A stretch of DNA of 64,000 nucleotides from a virus: positions 1-64,000 of the IMG/VR virus record IMGVR_UViG_3300046535_002009; one strand, given 5' to 3'. The position numbers were made by a program, and so were the translations under genes. A model generated the notes under the pieces. That model saw only the letters and a list, made by a program, of their open reading frames with translations, was not told the DNA's origin and did no database searches. Shown here in pieces: positions 47,781 through 56,088 of the stretch (positions are counted from its first letter, which is position 1; each line of letters starts with the position of its first letter).

Positions 47781-48484
47781 GCACGGACGACGCCGCGCAG
47801 GAACTCGCCACGCTGCGCCGTCGCTTGGAGGTGATGGCCGCAGCCTGGGAGGAGCAGCTCCCTGAGACCGTCCAGACGGCGACGGTGGTCGAGGCGCTGC
47901 GCCTCACCGTCGCTCGCCCGGCCAGCCGCTCCGGTCTGGTTGCCGAGCAGCGAGTGCGCGCGTACCTCGCCGAGTTCCCGGACACCGCCAACCTCGGCCC
48001 CGAGATCGCATACGGCCCAGCCTGGAACACACCGGGCTGGCCCCACGACTTCTACCCACTGACCCGGGCAGACGTCGATGCCGTCCTGGCCGAGCTGGCC
48101 TCCACCCGCGCGGAGGCGGAGGTGCTGTACGAGGCCCGCTTGAACGAGCCCGTCCTTCGGCACTGCGTCTACCCGGGATGCCTCGCCGAGTTCGACATGG
48201 CCGCGGCCCTGGCTGGCCGGCCGACACGGCCCTCGTGGTCCGGGGATGGCTGGCTGACCGTCGGGCACCTCTTCGCGCACGTCTGCCCTGAGCACGCGCC
48301 GCTGCTCCGTACCGGCGACGGCCCAGGACCGCACCTGCCTCAGTGGGAGCGGGGCGAGGAGACCCGGCTCGTGTGCGCCTGCGCCTGGCGGTCCGGGCCC
48401 GTCCGGTGGCGTGGGTTCGGCATCGAGGCGTGGAAGGACCATCTCCTGGCGGTCGAACAGGGAGCAGCGCCGTGGCCGAGCTGA
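47777..48484 (+). CDS. Coiled-coil protein with zinc-finger-like C-terminus (235 aa)
   Basis: Coupled by GTGA. A leading coiled coil (ELATLRRRLEVMAAAWEEQL) and a second helix are followed by LRHCVYPGCLAEF, then HVCPEHAP, a C-x4-C...C-x2-H site. Function is unknown. Its end overlaps the next small gene. Confidence 0.65.
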   Translation: MSTDDAAQELATLRRRLEVMAAAWEEQLPETVQTATVVEALRLTVARPASRSGLVAEQRVRAYLAEFPDTANLGPEIAYGPAWNTPGWPHDFYPLTRADVDAVLAELASTRAEAEVLYEARLNEPVLRHCVYPGCLAEFDMAAALAGRPTRPSWSGDGWLTVGHLFAHVCPEHAPLLRTGDGPGPHLPQWERGEETRLVCACAWRSGPVRWRGFGIEAWKDHLLAVEQGAAPWPS

Positions 48485-48678
48485 TCACCTGGTGCCGGAT
48501 CATGCGCACCGGTCCGGCGTGCGCGGTCCCGTGCGACGACTGCCGGGCCACCAGCCGCCGCCTGGCCCTCGCCCAGCAGGCCGGCACCGTGAAGCCCTGG
48601 ACTCTCGCGGACGCGATCGCCGAGCTCGACGGCACCGACCCTCGCCCCACCACCGACACCACCGAAGGTGCGCCGTGA
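48472..48678 (+). CDS. Small Cys-containing protein (68 aa)
   Basis: A GTG after CAGGGAGCAGCGCC, overlapping the 3' end of the previous gene in another frame. CRIMRTGPACAVPCDDC gives four Cys in a short stretch. It couples to the PadR-like gene by GTGA. Function is unknown. Confidence 0.6.
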   Translation: MAELITWCRIMRTGPACAVPCDDCRATSRRLALAQQAGTVKPWTLADAIAELDGTDPRPTTDTTEGAP

Positions 48679-48938
48679 CCATCCGCATGACCAAGCTGAC
48701 CTGGCGAGTCCTGGCCGCGATCCACGCCCGGCCGGAGCCGACCTACGGCGGCGAGCTACGGGAGGAGACAGGCATCCAGTCCGGCACCCTGTACCCGCTC
48801 CTGGTCCGGCTGGAGGGAGCCGGCCTGCTGACCTCCCGGTGGGAGGAGCCCGCGGAGTACGAGGCCTTCAGCCGGCCCCGCCGCCGCTACTACGCCCTCA
48901 CCGAGGCTGGCCGGGCGGCCGCCGGGACGAAGGCCTGA
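48675..48938 (+). CDS. PadR-like winged-helix regulator (87 aa)
   Basis: An 87-residue protein with the PadR-type fold: LTWRVLAAIHARPEPTYGGE, then GTLYPLLVRLEGAGLLTSRW and RYYALTEAGRAA, including the characteristic GTLYPLL. It lacks the C-terminal helical dimer domain of longer PadR proteins. A late gene of the P3 operon, possibly feeding back on it. Confidence 0.8.
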   Translation: MTIRMTKLTWRVLAAIHARPEPTYGGELREETGIQSGTLYPLLVRLEGAGLLTSRWEEPAEYEAFSRPRRRYYALTEAGRAAAGTKA

Positions 48939-49348
48939 TGTCGACGGGCCCGGTCGTGGCCTCTGGTGACGAACAGCTGCCCCTTGCGGACCCTCCCCGG
49001 CCGGCCGGGGCGGCGCGGCGAGTGGAGTGCCGCCGCTGCCACCGGGCACTGACCGACCCGGACTCCCGGCTGCGCCGCATCGGCCCGGACTGCGAGCACC
49101 TGATCGCGGCCGCGCGTCGGCACGACATCGACCAGGACCCGCTACCCGGGCTGGAGTGGCGCGATAGCCGGGACGCTTCATGCCCCCTGAGCTCTCTTGC
49201 CGCCCCTGAGGACCAGCTGTACAACGCCATGCTGGCCTGGGACGGGTCAGCGGCATTCACAGAGACCTCCACCCGGGCCTCCCCGCCCTCCCGGAAGAGA
49301 GCGGGGCTCGCACTCAACGACTGGTCACTCGAAAGACTCGCTGGCTGA
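48938..49348 (+). CDS. DUF6011-like zinc protein (136 aa)
   Basis: Coupled to the PadR-like gene by TGATG. Contains CRRCHRALTDPDSRLRRIGP, then DCE, the pattern of actinophage DUF6011 proteins (CxxC...LxDPxSxxxxIGPxC). The C-terminus is variable. It overlaps the convergent 49314-49715 gene by 35 bases. Confidence 0.7.
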   Translation: MSTGPVVASGDEQLPLADPPRPAGAARRVECRRCHRALTDPDSRLRRIGPDCEHLIAAARRHDIDQDPLPGLEWRDSRDASCPLSSLAAPEDQLYNAMLAWDGSAAFTETSTRASPPSRKRAGLALNDWSLERLAG

Positions 49349-49715
49349 TGTTTGCCTCGACGAGAGTCGTCTCCCCCACCTGCGTCCAGTTCCGCCAATA
49401 TGCCGCGCCGCCATGGTTCTCGCCCATGCACTGGCAGTCGCAGTCGTCGCCTTCCGCGTCGCGGCAACGGATATCGCATCTGCTGTTCGTCCGAAAGTCG
49501 ATCGCCACCTCGACCACCCCGAAGCGATCTGCCAGGGCCTCGACTGTCGCGCGCATGTGCTGGCGCGAGATCTCCCAGCATTTCTCCGCCCCGTTCCAGT
49601 CCGGCCGCACCAGGCTGCCGAGGGTGCGGTGGATGAAGGCTCGGTTACCCACGGCGTACGGCATGCGGACCCGGATCCGCCCGGTGCCGACCGGCCGGTA
49701 AACCGTGGCAATCAC
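49314..49715 (-). CDS. Hypothetical protein of the helicase block (133 aa)
   Basis: A 133-residue protein (MIATVYRPVGTGRIRVRMPY...) with RPDWNGAEKCWEISRQHMRA and a Cys-rich segment CDIRCRDAEGDDCDCQCMGE, likely a zinc or metal site. It is the last gene of a three-gene leftward unit with an HNH-helicase protein. No family is recognised. Confidence 0.65.
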   Translation of the reverse strand: MIATVYRPVGTGRIRVRMPYAVGNRAFIHRTLGSLVRPDWNGAEKCWEISRQHMRATVEALADRFGVVEVAIDFRTNSRCDIRCRDAEGDDCDCQCMGENHGGAAYWRNWTQVGETTLVEANISQRVFRVTSR

Positions 49716-50299
49716 TAGGCCTCCTCGCTGAGAATGCGTACGAGGTCGACAATGGCCGCGCTAGACAGGTGCTTCCGCAGGACGCGCGCCGTGGCGTCAG
49801 TGTCCTCCACCGGCACGCTGACTGCTCGCCTCCGGAAGCCCGCCTGCACCATGGCGGCGTGCGCGGACAGGTGCCCCGCGAGGACCTCGGCATGCAGCTC
49901 GGGGGCGTCCTTGCGGAGGCGGCGAAGGGCCGAGGTCTGAGAGTTCCCGTCCGGCTGGGCAAGGTTGACATTGTCACCCTTGCTTCGGTCGCCCCCGTGC
50001 GGAGCCTGAAGGGCCTGGTCGAGCAGGTCGAGCGCCACCGGATCGTCCGCGACCACCCGCTGGACGAGCGCCACCGACGCCCCGAGCCCCTTCAGCGGCG
50101 GCGTGGTCACAAAGTCGGCGAAGCTCGCGTGCTCCACCAACTCGCCCCGCACGGTGACGAAGGACCGCCAGGACCCATCAGCGAGCAGCCGGCGCAGGAG
50201 CTCCGGAGCGTTCTCCAGCCCGCTCCCGCCCCGCTCCAGCGCAGAGGACAGCGCCTCAACGAGGGTTCCCCGTGCGCGCCCCTCCTCCCGCGCGGTCAC
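49715..50299 (-). CDS. Hypothetical protein of the helicase block (194 aa)
   Basis: A 194-residue helical protein. Its C-terminal half holds LRRLRKDAPELHAEVLAGHL and AAMVQAGFRRRAVSVPVED, a motif seen in many unannotated phage and mobile-element proteins. Its stop overlaps the next start by one base and its start overlaps the helicase stop (GTGA). A DNA-binding partner of the helicase is plausible. Confidence 0.65.
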   Translation of the reverse strand: MTAREEGRARGTLVEALSSALERGGSGLENAPELLRRLLADGSWRSFVTVRGELVEHASFADFVTTPPLKGLGASVALVQRVVADDPVALDLLDQALQAPHGGDRSKGDNVNLAQPDGNSQTSALRRLRKDAPELHAEVLAGHLSAHAAMVQAGFRRRAVSVPVEDTDATARVLRKHLSSAAIVDLVRILSEEA

Positions 50300-52221
50300 T
50301 GAGCCTCCCGAAGCATCTGCTCCACGAATTCCAGTCCGCGCTGCAGCTGCTGGACGCTCGCGTCAGCGCGCTTCCGCACGCCCATGACCTGGTTCACCCG
50401 CCACTGCAGCTCCGGGTGCTCCAGCCCAAGCTTGAACACCGCGTGGCGCGAGCGCTTCGTCAGCTGGTCGGCCAAGGCCTTCCGCCTCTTGTGCAGGGGC
50501 TCGTCCGCGGCCCCGATCGCCACCCTGCTGCCCTGCGGCGGGATGGGCATCGGCACCGTGCCGACCTTGGTCAGCTCGCCGAGCTCCTCGCGGACGAGCT
50601 TGCGCATCGAGGCGAGCACGCTCGGCGGGAAGTCGTGCTTCTTAAGCAGTTCCTCCGCGCGCTCGTTCTCCTCCACGGTCCACTCGGTGCCGGCATGGAT
50701 CGCGCCGTGGAACGTGGGCTGGGACGCGGCGAGGGGGATCCGGGCGAACAGGTCCAGCATCTGTTGGCCGTTGCCGTCGCTCAGCTCGCGCTCGATCTCC
50801 TCCTCCTGGAGGTCGAGCTCGTGCCGGATCTCCTGCTCGATCTGCGCCGCCATGATCCGGAGGCCCGAGAGCGCTGGCGCGAACACCGTGGCGATCTGCT
50901 CGTCAGCCTTGCCTTGGCGCCGGACGAACCGGCCGACCGCCTGGCGGAAGAACATCTCCGTCTTCGTCTTCGTGGCGTACACCCCGAGGGCCAGGCGCGG
51001 GACGTCGACGCCTTCCGACACCATCCGGACAGCGACCAGCCAGCGCTGGCTGCCCTCGGAGAACCGGTCGATGCCGAGCTTCGCCTCGGGGCCGTCCTCG
51101 GAGAGCACCACGACGGGGTCCTCGCCGGTGATGTCCTTCAGTATCTTGGCGTAGGCCTTCGCCTGCGGGGCCCGGTAGGCGATGACCAGGCCGCCAGCCC
51201 GCGGCGCCTCCTCCCGCATCGCCGTGAGCGTGCTGTCCGCCTTCAGTAGCAGGCCCTTCATCCAGCCCGTGGCCGGGTCCAGCGCGGTCTCCAGGACGGC
51301 GGACACGTCGCCGCGCTGCAGTTCGGCCGACAGGTTGGCGCTGGAGGTCACCGACCCGGAGTCCATCCACTTCATCTCGCCGTCGTAGAAGTGGAAGTCG
51401 ACCTGGCGGCAGACGTCGTCCCGGATGGCCTGGCCATAGCTGTATGTGTAGTCAGCGATAGAGCGCGGCACTCCGTCGCTGTCCTTCTCATACCGCACGA
51501 AGGGGATCGGGTTGTTGTCCGACCGGAACGGCGTGCCGGACAGGGCCAGGCGGCGCGACGCCTCGGAGAAGGCGTGCTTGACCGCGGCACCCCACGCCTT
51601 CTCATCGCCGGCATGGTGGACCTCGTCGAGGATCACCAGGGTCTTCTGCTGGCAGCCGAGGCGGTGGAGGTCAGGCTGCGAGGCGACCTGGGCATAGGTG
51701 ACGGCCGCGCCGCGGTAGTCCGCCGGGTTCTCCAGGCCGTCGCTGTTCTTCGTCGTGGGGTCGATCTCGAAGCCGCACTCGTGTGCGGCCGTCGCCCATT
51801 GCATCTTGAGGTGCTCGCTCGGCACGACGATGACGATGCGCCTGACCACCCCGCTGTCCATCAAGTCGCTGGCTAGCCGGAGCGCGAACTTGGTCTTCCC
51901 GGCGCCCGGGGTGGCGACCACGAGGAAGTCCCTGGCATTGCGCGTGACATAGGTGGTCAGGGCAGCGCGCTGCCATTCGCGGGGGTCGGGGCCAGTCCAT
52001 GCCATGTGCGTCGAGCCCTTCTTCAGGTTGCAGTCCGGGCAGAGCGCTTGCCCGTTGATCACGTCAGTAGGGCCGCCGGCAGACCATGGGGTGATGTGGT
52101 CGCCGTGCCAGCCCGGGAGGAGCCGGGTCCCGCACTTCGTGCAGGTGCCACCCGAGGCGAGGTACATCGCCACGCGCTCGGAAGAGTTGAACCGGCGGCG
52201 GGTGGGGTCCGGAGTCACCAC
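50296..52221 (-). CDS. HNH nuclease-SF2 helicase fusion
   Basis: A 641-residue protein. Residues about 20-70 form an HNH domain (CTKC, then GDHITPWSAGG and CPDCNLKKGS). A DEAD/DEAH SF2 helicase follows: Walker A ATPGAGKT (103-110), DEVH (199-202), ALSGTP and late QAVGRFVRRQG. Nuclease-helicase fusions occur in restriction-like and defence systems and in phage replication modules. The operon with two unknown genes on the strand opposite the P3 operon suggests a self-contained cassette. Confidence 0.85.
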   Translation of the reverse strand: MVTPDPTRRRFNSSERVAMYLASGGTCTKCGTRLLPGWHGDHITPWSAGGPTDVINGQALCPDCNLKKGSTHMAWTGPDPREWQRAALTTYVTRNARDFLVVATPGAGKTKFALRLASDLMDSGVVRRIVIVVPSEHLKMQWATAAHECGFEIDPTTKNSDGLENPADYRGAAVTYAQVASQPDLHRLGCQQKTLVILDEVHHAGDEKAWGAAVKHAFSEASRRLALSGTPFRSDNNPIPFVRYEKDSDGVPRSIADYTYSYGQAIRDDVCRQVDFHFYDGEMKWMDSGSVTSSANLSAELQRGDVSAVLETALDPATGWMKGLLLKADSTLTAMREEAPRAGGLVIAYRAPQAKAYAKILKDITGEDPVVVLSEDGPEAKLGIDRFSEGSQRWLVAVRMVSEGVDVPRLALGVYATKTKTEMFFRQAVGRFVRRQGKADEQIATVFAPALSGLRIMAAQIEQEIRHELDLQEEEIERELSDGNGQQMLDLFARIPLAASQPTFHGAIHAGTEWTVEENERAEELLKKHDFPPSVLASMRKLVREELGELTKVGTVPMPIPPQGSRVAIGAADEPLHKRRKALADQLTKRSRHAVFKLGLEHPELQWRVNQVMGVRKRADASVQQLQRGLEFVEQMLREAQ

Positions 52222-52496
52222 GCGGTGGCGGTCGGCTGGCGGAGGGCGTTAGGTTGGGCCTGAGCCATGGGAGATCGCACTCCTCTGGTCGGCGCCCTCG
52301 GCGGGGATCGCGAGTTCCCGCCCGAGGGCATCACTGTGCCTGCACTGGTTCGCAGATGAACCAGACAGAGAAACATTACTCCGAGTGGACGACAATCTGA
52401 CTAGTTGTCACTCTGTGCCACATGCGCACTTGAGCGACTGAAGTGGTCGGCACTGAGTGTCGTATCGGGAAGTGATGCGGCGACACCCCGTATCCA
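52222..52496. other. Intergenic region upstream of the helicase block
   Basis: This 275-base region is noticeably AT-richer than its neighbours from about 52365 to 52460. It contains the inverted pair GACAA/TTGTC (52391-52409) and a TAATGT box on the minus strand. It probably holds the helicase promoter and an operator; I see no gene or clear -35. Confidence 0.4.
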
Positions 52497-53039
52497 TCAG
52501 GCGATGGCCTTCTCGTAGACCTTCGCCTGGTCTGGCGTCAGCAGATGGGAGACGCGGACGACGACCGCGCCATGCTGGTAGATGTAGTCCGGCCTGATGA
52601 GCCCGCCGAGGGCCTGCTGCGCCCCGTCGACGTACTTGACCCAGACGGTGGCGTCGTCCGCGTTGGGGAAGACCTCGACGGTACCGCCGTAGGAGATGCT
52701 GTCACGCCGGTCCTTGGTGGCGTCCTCCTTGGCCTGGGGGCTGTCGGCGACGCGGGTGTCGTCGAACGCGGTCTTGCTCAGGTACTGGTGCGGGCGGCCG
52801 AGCCGGCCATTGGGGTCGCTGGTCGCGTCATAGGTGATGGTGAGCTTGACCGGCAGGCCCTTGGTGGTGAGCTGCCGGGTGATGCCGGCGGCGTCGGTGG
52901 CCTTGGCCGGCGGGGCCGGCGCGGGTGCTGCGCTGCTCTTGGCGGCGGCCGGCGTGCCGGTGCCCGCGGACATGGTGGTGCAGGCGGTGGAGGCTGCGAG
53001 GACGGCGGCGGCGAGGGTGAGGGTGGTGCGGACGCGCAT
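52497..53039 (-). CDS. Secreted lipoprotein (180 aa)
   Basis: A typical lipoprotein signal peptide (MRVRTTLTLAAAVLAASTAC, lipobox ASTAC) is followed by a Ser/Ala/Pro linker and a domain with EVFPNADDATVWVKYVDGAQ. It should be anchored on the outside of the cell membrane. A host-type cargo gene; such lipoproteins can cause superinfection exclusion, but nothing here proves that. Confidence 0.75.
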   Translation of the reverse strand: MRVRTTLTLAAAVLAASTACTTMSAGTGTPAAAKSSAAPAPAPPAKATDAAGITRQLTTKGLPVKLTITYDATSDPNGRLGRPHQYLSKTAFDDTRVADSPQAKEDATKDRRDSISYGGTVEVFPNADDATVWVKYVDGAQQALGGLIRPDYIYQHGAVVVRVSHLLTPDQAKVYEKAIA

Positions 53040-53134
53040 GGTCTCCCCTGAGTGGTTGTGAGGCGCCGACCGTATCGGTGTCGTCACACAGCGCGCACAG
53101 GCGTTGCCGAGTCGTGACCGCTGATGGTGGGCGT

Positions 53135-53842
53135 TCAGTACGCTGCGGCCCGCACGCCGTCCGGGATGCCGGCGGCGAGGATCCCGCCGTCGACCGCGGT
53201 GACGGTGCCGCGCTCGTCCGGGAGGAGAACCTCCAGCGTTCGGCCGGCACCCGGTGCTCCGCGGCCGGACGCCCGGATGTGGACCCGGCGGGACATGAGC
53301 TGGCCGTGGCCGTCGCCGAGCCCGGTGCACTCGCGGGCGGCCACGTCGAGCTGCAGGTGCGCGCCGGGCCAGGGGCCGGGGGTGAGGAGCACGGTGCCGT
53401 GCTGGCGCAGCCGGGCGCCGAGGCGGCTGGCCGTGGCCGGCGAGGGGCCGACCGGGCCCAGGAGGAGGATCTCGACCGCGGGGAGCAGCCCGGCGCAGAC
53501 GTCGGGCCACTGGTCGCCAGGGGTGTCGGCGAGCAGGAGCCGGTCGAGGTCGATGCCGTAGCCGGCGGCCGCGGCCAGGCCGAGGTCGGGGAGGGCGACA
53601 GCGGCGGTCCAGACGTCGGGCCGGTGGACGGCGGGTCCGGCCGCGAGGGCGAGGAGCAGGCCGGGGTCGCGGACGACGGCGACAGTGCCGCGCTGGAGGC
53701 CGCCGTGCGGGAGGAGGGTCGCGAGTTCCGGCTGGACGGGCAGGGTCTGTGCGGCCTCGGCCCGGGCGCGGGCGGCCGGGGAGGTGGCTTCGAGGAGGTC
53801 GGTGAGGGCGGGGCGCTCGCGCGGCTCGGCGGGGGCGGTCAT
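53135..53842 (-). CDS. imuA': ImuA'-like RecA-fold protein
   Basis: A 235-residue RecA-like protein without a Walker A lysine loop, starting MTAPAEPRERPALTDLLEAT and with TLLPHGGLQRGTVAVVRDPG and AAGYGIDLDRLLLADTPGDQ, the ImuA' pattern of actinobacteria. ImuA' normally works with ImuB and DnaE2 in SOS mutagenesis. No imuB is in this window downstream. It is coupled to the 53839-54189 gene, and a LexA-like box lies upstream. Confidence 0.75.
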   Translation of the reverse strand: MTAPAEPRERPALTDLLEATSPAARARAEAAQTLPVQPELATLLPHGGLQRGTVAVVRDPGLLLALAAGPAVHRPDVWTAAVALPDLGLAAAAGYGIDLDRLLLADTPGDQWPDVCAGLLPAVEILLLGPVGPSPATASRLGARLRQHGTVLLTPGPWPGAHLQLDVAARECTGLGDGHGQLMSRRVHIRASGRGAPGAGRTLEVLLPDERGTVTAVDGGILAAGIPDGVRAAAY

Positions 53843-54189
53843 CGCTCGGCCCGGGCGTGGACGGCGCCGGGGTCGGAGACCTGTGGCTGGACGGGCTGGA
53901 GGGCGACGCCCTTGTGGTGGACCCAGACCGGGTCGTCGTCGGGGCCGGTCTGGAGGCGGGCGGCCCAGTAGCCGGGCCCGAGCTGGCGCCAGCCGGTGAG
54001 GACGGTGGGGTGCCAGGTGCCGCCGCGGCGGACCCAAACGGCGAGGAGGTCATCGACGATGTCGGAGTCGGCGGTGGCGAGTTCGGCTTCGGTGAGGGGC
54101 ACGATGTCGCGCCAGTCCCGCGCCACGGCGTTGGTGGCGAACGGGCTGGGTGGGCGTGCGGGTCTCACGTGCTCAGGATGCAGCACCAT
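53839..54189 (-). CDS. Small protein coupled to ImuA' (DUF6504-like)
   Basis: The ATG at 54189 sits 11 bases after a LexA-like box; an alternative TTG at 54204 lies within it. The 116-residue protein has WVRRGGTWHPTVLTGWRQLG and WVHHKGVALQPVQPQ, strand-rich, like the small proteins found with DNA polymerase Y genes in Streptomyces. Its stop overlaps the ImuA' start (ATGA). Confidence 0.65.
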   Translation of the reverse strand: MVLHPEHVRPARPPSPFATNAVARDWRDIVPLTEAELATADSDIVDDLLAVWVRRGGTWHPTVLTGWRQLGPGYWAARLQTGPDDDPVWVHHKGVALQPVQPQVSDPGAVHARAER

Positions 54190-54199
54190 CGTTCGAATT

Positions 54200-54213
54200 C
54201 GCAAACACGTTCG
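54200..54213 (-). promoter_or_regulatory. LexA-like (SOS) box
   Basis: On the minus strand CGAACGTGTTTGCG matches the CGAAC-N4-GTTYG type box at 12 of 14 positions. It lies directly upstream of the gene pair ending in ImuA'. ImuA' operons are usually LexA-controlled, which supports the call. Confidence 0.5.
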
Positions 54214-54218
54214 AATGA

Positions 54219-54425
54219 CTATTCGGGGGTGTCGCCGACCCGGCGCCCCGGCGCCAGCTGCATGAAGAAGGCGAGCGCGTCGGGCGCGGCGGCGTGCATC
54301 GCCTGCTCCTCGGCCTCGGACTCACGCGGCCGGTCGTAGCACGGCCATGAGCACGACCCGTACGGAGTCCAGGGCACGGTCTGCCCGCATCCGTCGCAGG
54401 TCATCAGCGGAATCTCAAGGGCCAT
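54219..54425 (-). CDS. Small zinc-finger-like protein (68 aa)
   Basis: The ATG at 54425 follows GAGGGGATG. Contains MTCDGCGQTVPWTPYGSCSW, then PC, two Cys pairs suggesting a zinc site, then an acidic helix. It ends just before the SOS box. Function is unknown. Confidence 0.6.
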   Translation of the reverse strand: MALEIPLMTCDGCGQTVPWTPYGSCSWPCYDRPRESEAEEQAMHAAAPDALAFFMQLAPGRRVGDTPE

Positions 54426-54603
54426 GTCGACCATCCCCTCGCACGGGTCGCCCTGCCACCGTACGCCCGCAACCCGCGGCGCAGCCCGGGCCGCCGCCAA
54501 CCCCTCGTGTGACAAATCGTCATCGGATCTCCGGTTCCGCGCAGGGTGACAGTGCCGACGCGTACGGTGCCGGGCAGCAGACCCACGTCCCCGGGGGGAC
54601 CGC

Positions 54604-56079
54604 ATGACGACCACCGAACAGAAGCCCGCGTCCACGGCCGTGCCGGCACCTGCCCGGCCGAGCTGGGCCAGGCTCGCCCCGCCGCCCGCGGCCCGCCGGT
54701 GGTGGCGGCCGGCGACCGCCCCCCACATCGCCCTCGCCTCGGCCTTCATGGCCGCCTACACGCTGGTCTCGGCGCTGCGATACGCCCGCTTCGACTTCAG
54801 GTCGTGGGACCTGGCGATCTTCACCGAGGAGGTCAAGGCCTACGCCCACCTGCGGGTGCCGATCGTCCCGGTGAAGGGCGACGGCTTCAACGTCCTCGGC
54901 GACCACTTCAGCCCCATCACCGCCGCCATCGCCCCCCTCTTCCGGATCTGGCCCAGCGCCTTCCTGCTGCTCCTCGTCCAGGCCGCCCTGTTCGCCTGGT
55001 CCACCGGCGTCGTCTCCGACACGGCAGCCCGCCTCCTGGGCCGCTCCCGCGGCCTGTGCATCGGCATCGGCTACGGCCTCTCCTTCGGCCTGCAGCGCGC
55101 CATCGACGTCGACTTCCACGAGGTCGCCTTCGCCGTGCCCCTGGTCGCGGTCGTCTGCCGGCAGCTGCTCGCGCGCCGCTGGCACCGCGCCGTGTGGTGG
55201 TCGCTCCCGCTGCTCCTGGTGAAGGAGGACCTCGGGATGACGGTCGCCGCCGTCGGCCTGCTCCTGCTCATCCAGGGCCGGCGCCGGGTGGCCGGCCCCG
55301 TCCTCATCGTGCTCGGGGCCACGGCCACGGTCGCGCTCGTGTGGTGGGTCGTCCCGCACTTCAACCCGACCAGCCAGTACGCCTACTGGGACCGCTACGG
55401 CGGCCGGCACCCCCACGTCTGGACCCTGCTCTGGGCCGCGGTGAAGCGCCTGCAGACGTGGACGACACTCGGCTGGACCCTCGGCATCACCGGCCTCCTC
55501 GCCGCCCGCTCCCCACTCCTGGCCCTCGCTGCGCCCACCCTGCTGTGGCGCCTCACCTCGACGTACGACGCCTTCCGCGGCACGGGCTGGCAGTACTCGG
55601 CGGTCCTGATGCCGATCGCGTTCCTCGCCGCGGCCGACGCCGCGCTGCGCATCCGGTCCTCCCGCCGCGTGTGGTTGTGCCAGTTCTCCGACCGGACGGT
55701 GACCTCGCTGCCGGCCGTCGCCCTGGCCTGTATGGCCGGCATGACGTACGGCCTCGGCGGGCTCGCCCAGGCCAGCGCATGGTCGGGCGGGCACGTGGCC
55801 GAGGCCCGGCGGGCCGCTCTCGACCGGATCCCCGACGGCGCGACCGTGGAGGCGACGACGGACGTCCTGGCCGGCCTGGCCGGGCGGTCGGACGTCTACT
55901 GGTACGGCGGGTCGAAGATCCGGCCTCCGCAGTACATCGTCTTCGACAAGAACGACTGGGACTCCGCGCCGCTCGGCGACCAGGCCGCGCACGTCGCGCA
56001 GGATCTGCACCCGGGCTCGACCTACCGGGTGGTGTTCAGCCGCGACAAGGTCACGGTCGTCCGGCTCCTGGCCGGCTGA
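54604..56079 (+). CDS. DUF2079 multi-spanning membrane protein, host type
   Basis: A 491-residue integral membrane protein with about 8 helices and a soluble C-terminus. RFDFRSWDLAIFTEEVKAYA and GDHFSPITAAIAPLFRIWPS are hallmark segments of DUF2079, a glycosyltransferase-related family common in Streptomyces chromosomes. It is probably an accessory gene acquired from a host. It converges with the AlbA_2 gene. Confidence 0.8.
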   Translation: MTTTEQKPASTAVPAPARPSWARLAPPPAARRWWRPATAPHIALASAFMAAYTLVSALRYARFDFRSWDLAIFTEEVKAYAHLRVPIVPVKGDGFNVLGDHFSPITAAIAPLFRIWPSAFLLLLVQAALFAWSTGVVSDTAARLLGRSRGLCIGIGYGLSFGLQRAIDVDFHEVAFAVPLVAVVCRQLLARRWHRAVWWSLPLLLVKEDLGMTVAAVGLLLLIQGRRRVAGPVLIVLGATATVALVWWVVPHFNPTSQYAYWDRYGGRHPHVWTLLWAAVKRLQTWTTLGWTLGITGLLAARSPLLALAAPTLLWRLTSTYDAFRGTGWQYSAVLMPIAFLAAADAALRIRSSRRVWLCQFSDRTVTSLPAVALACMAGMTYGLGGLAQASAWSGGHVAEARRAALDRIPDGATVEATTDVLAGLAGRSDVYWYGGSKIRPPQYIVFDKNDWDSAPLGDQAAHVAQDLHPGSTYRVVFSRDKVTVVRLLAG

Positions 56080-56088
56080 CCGCGGTGG

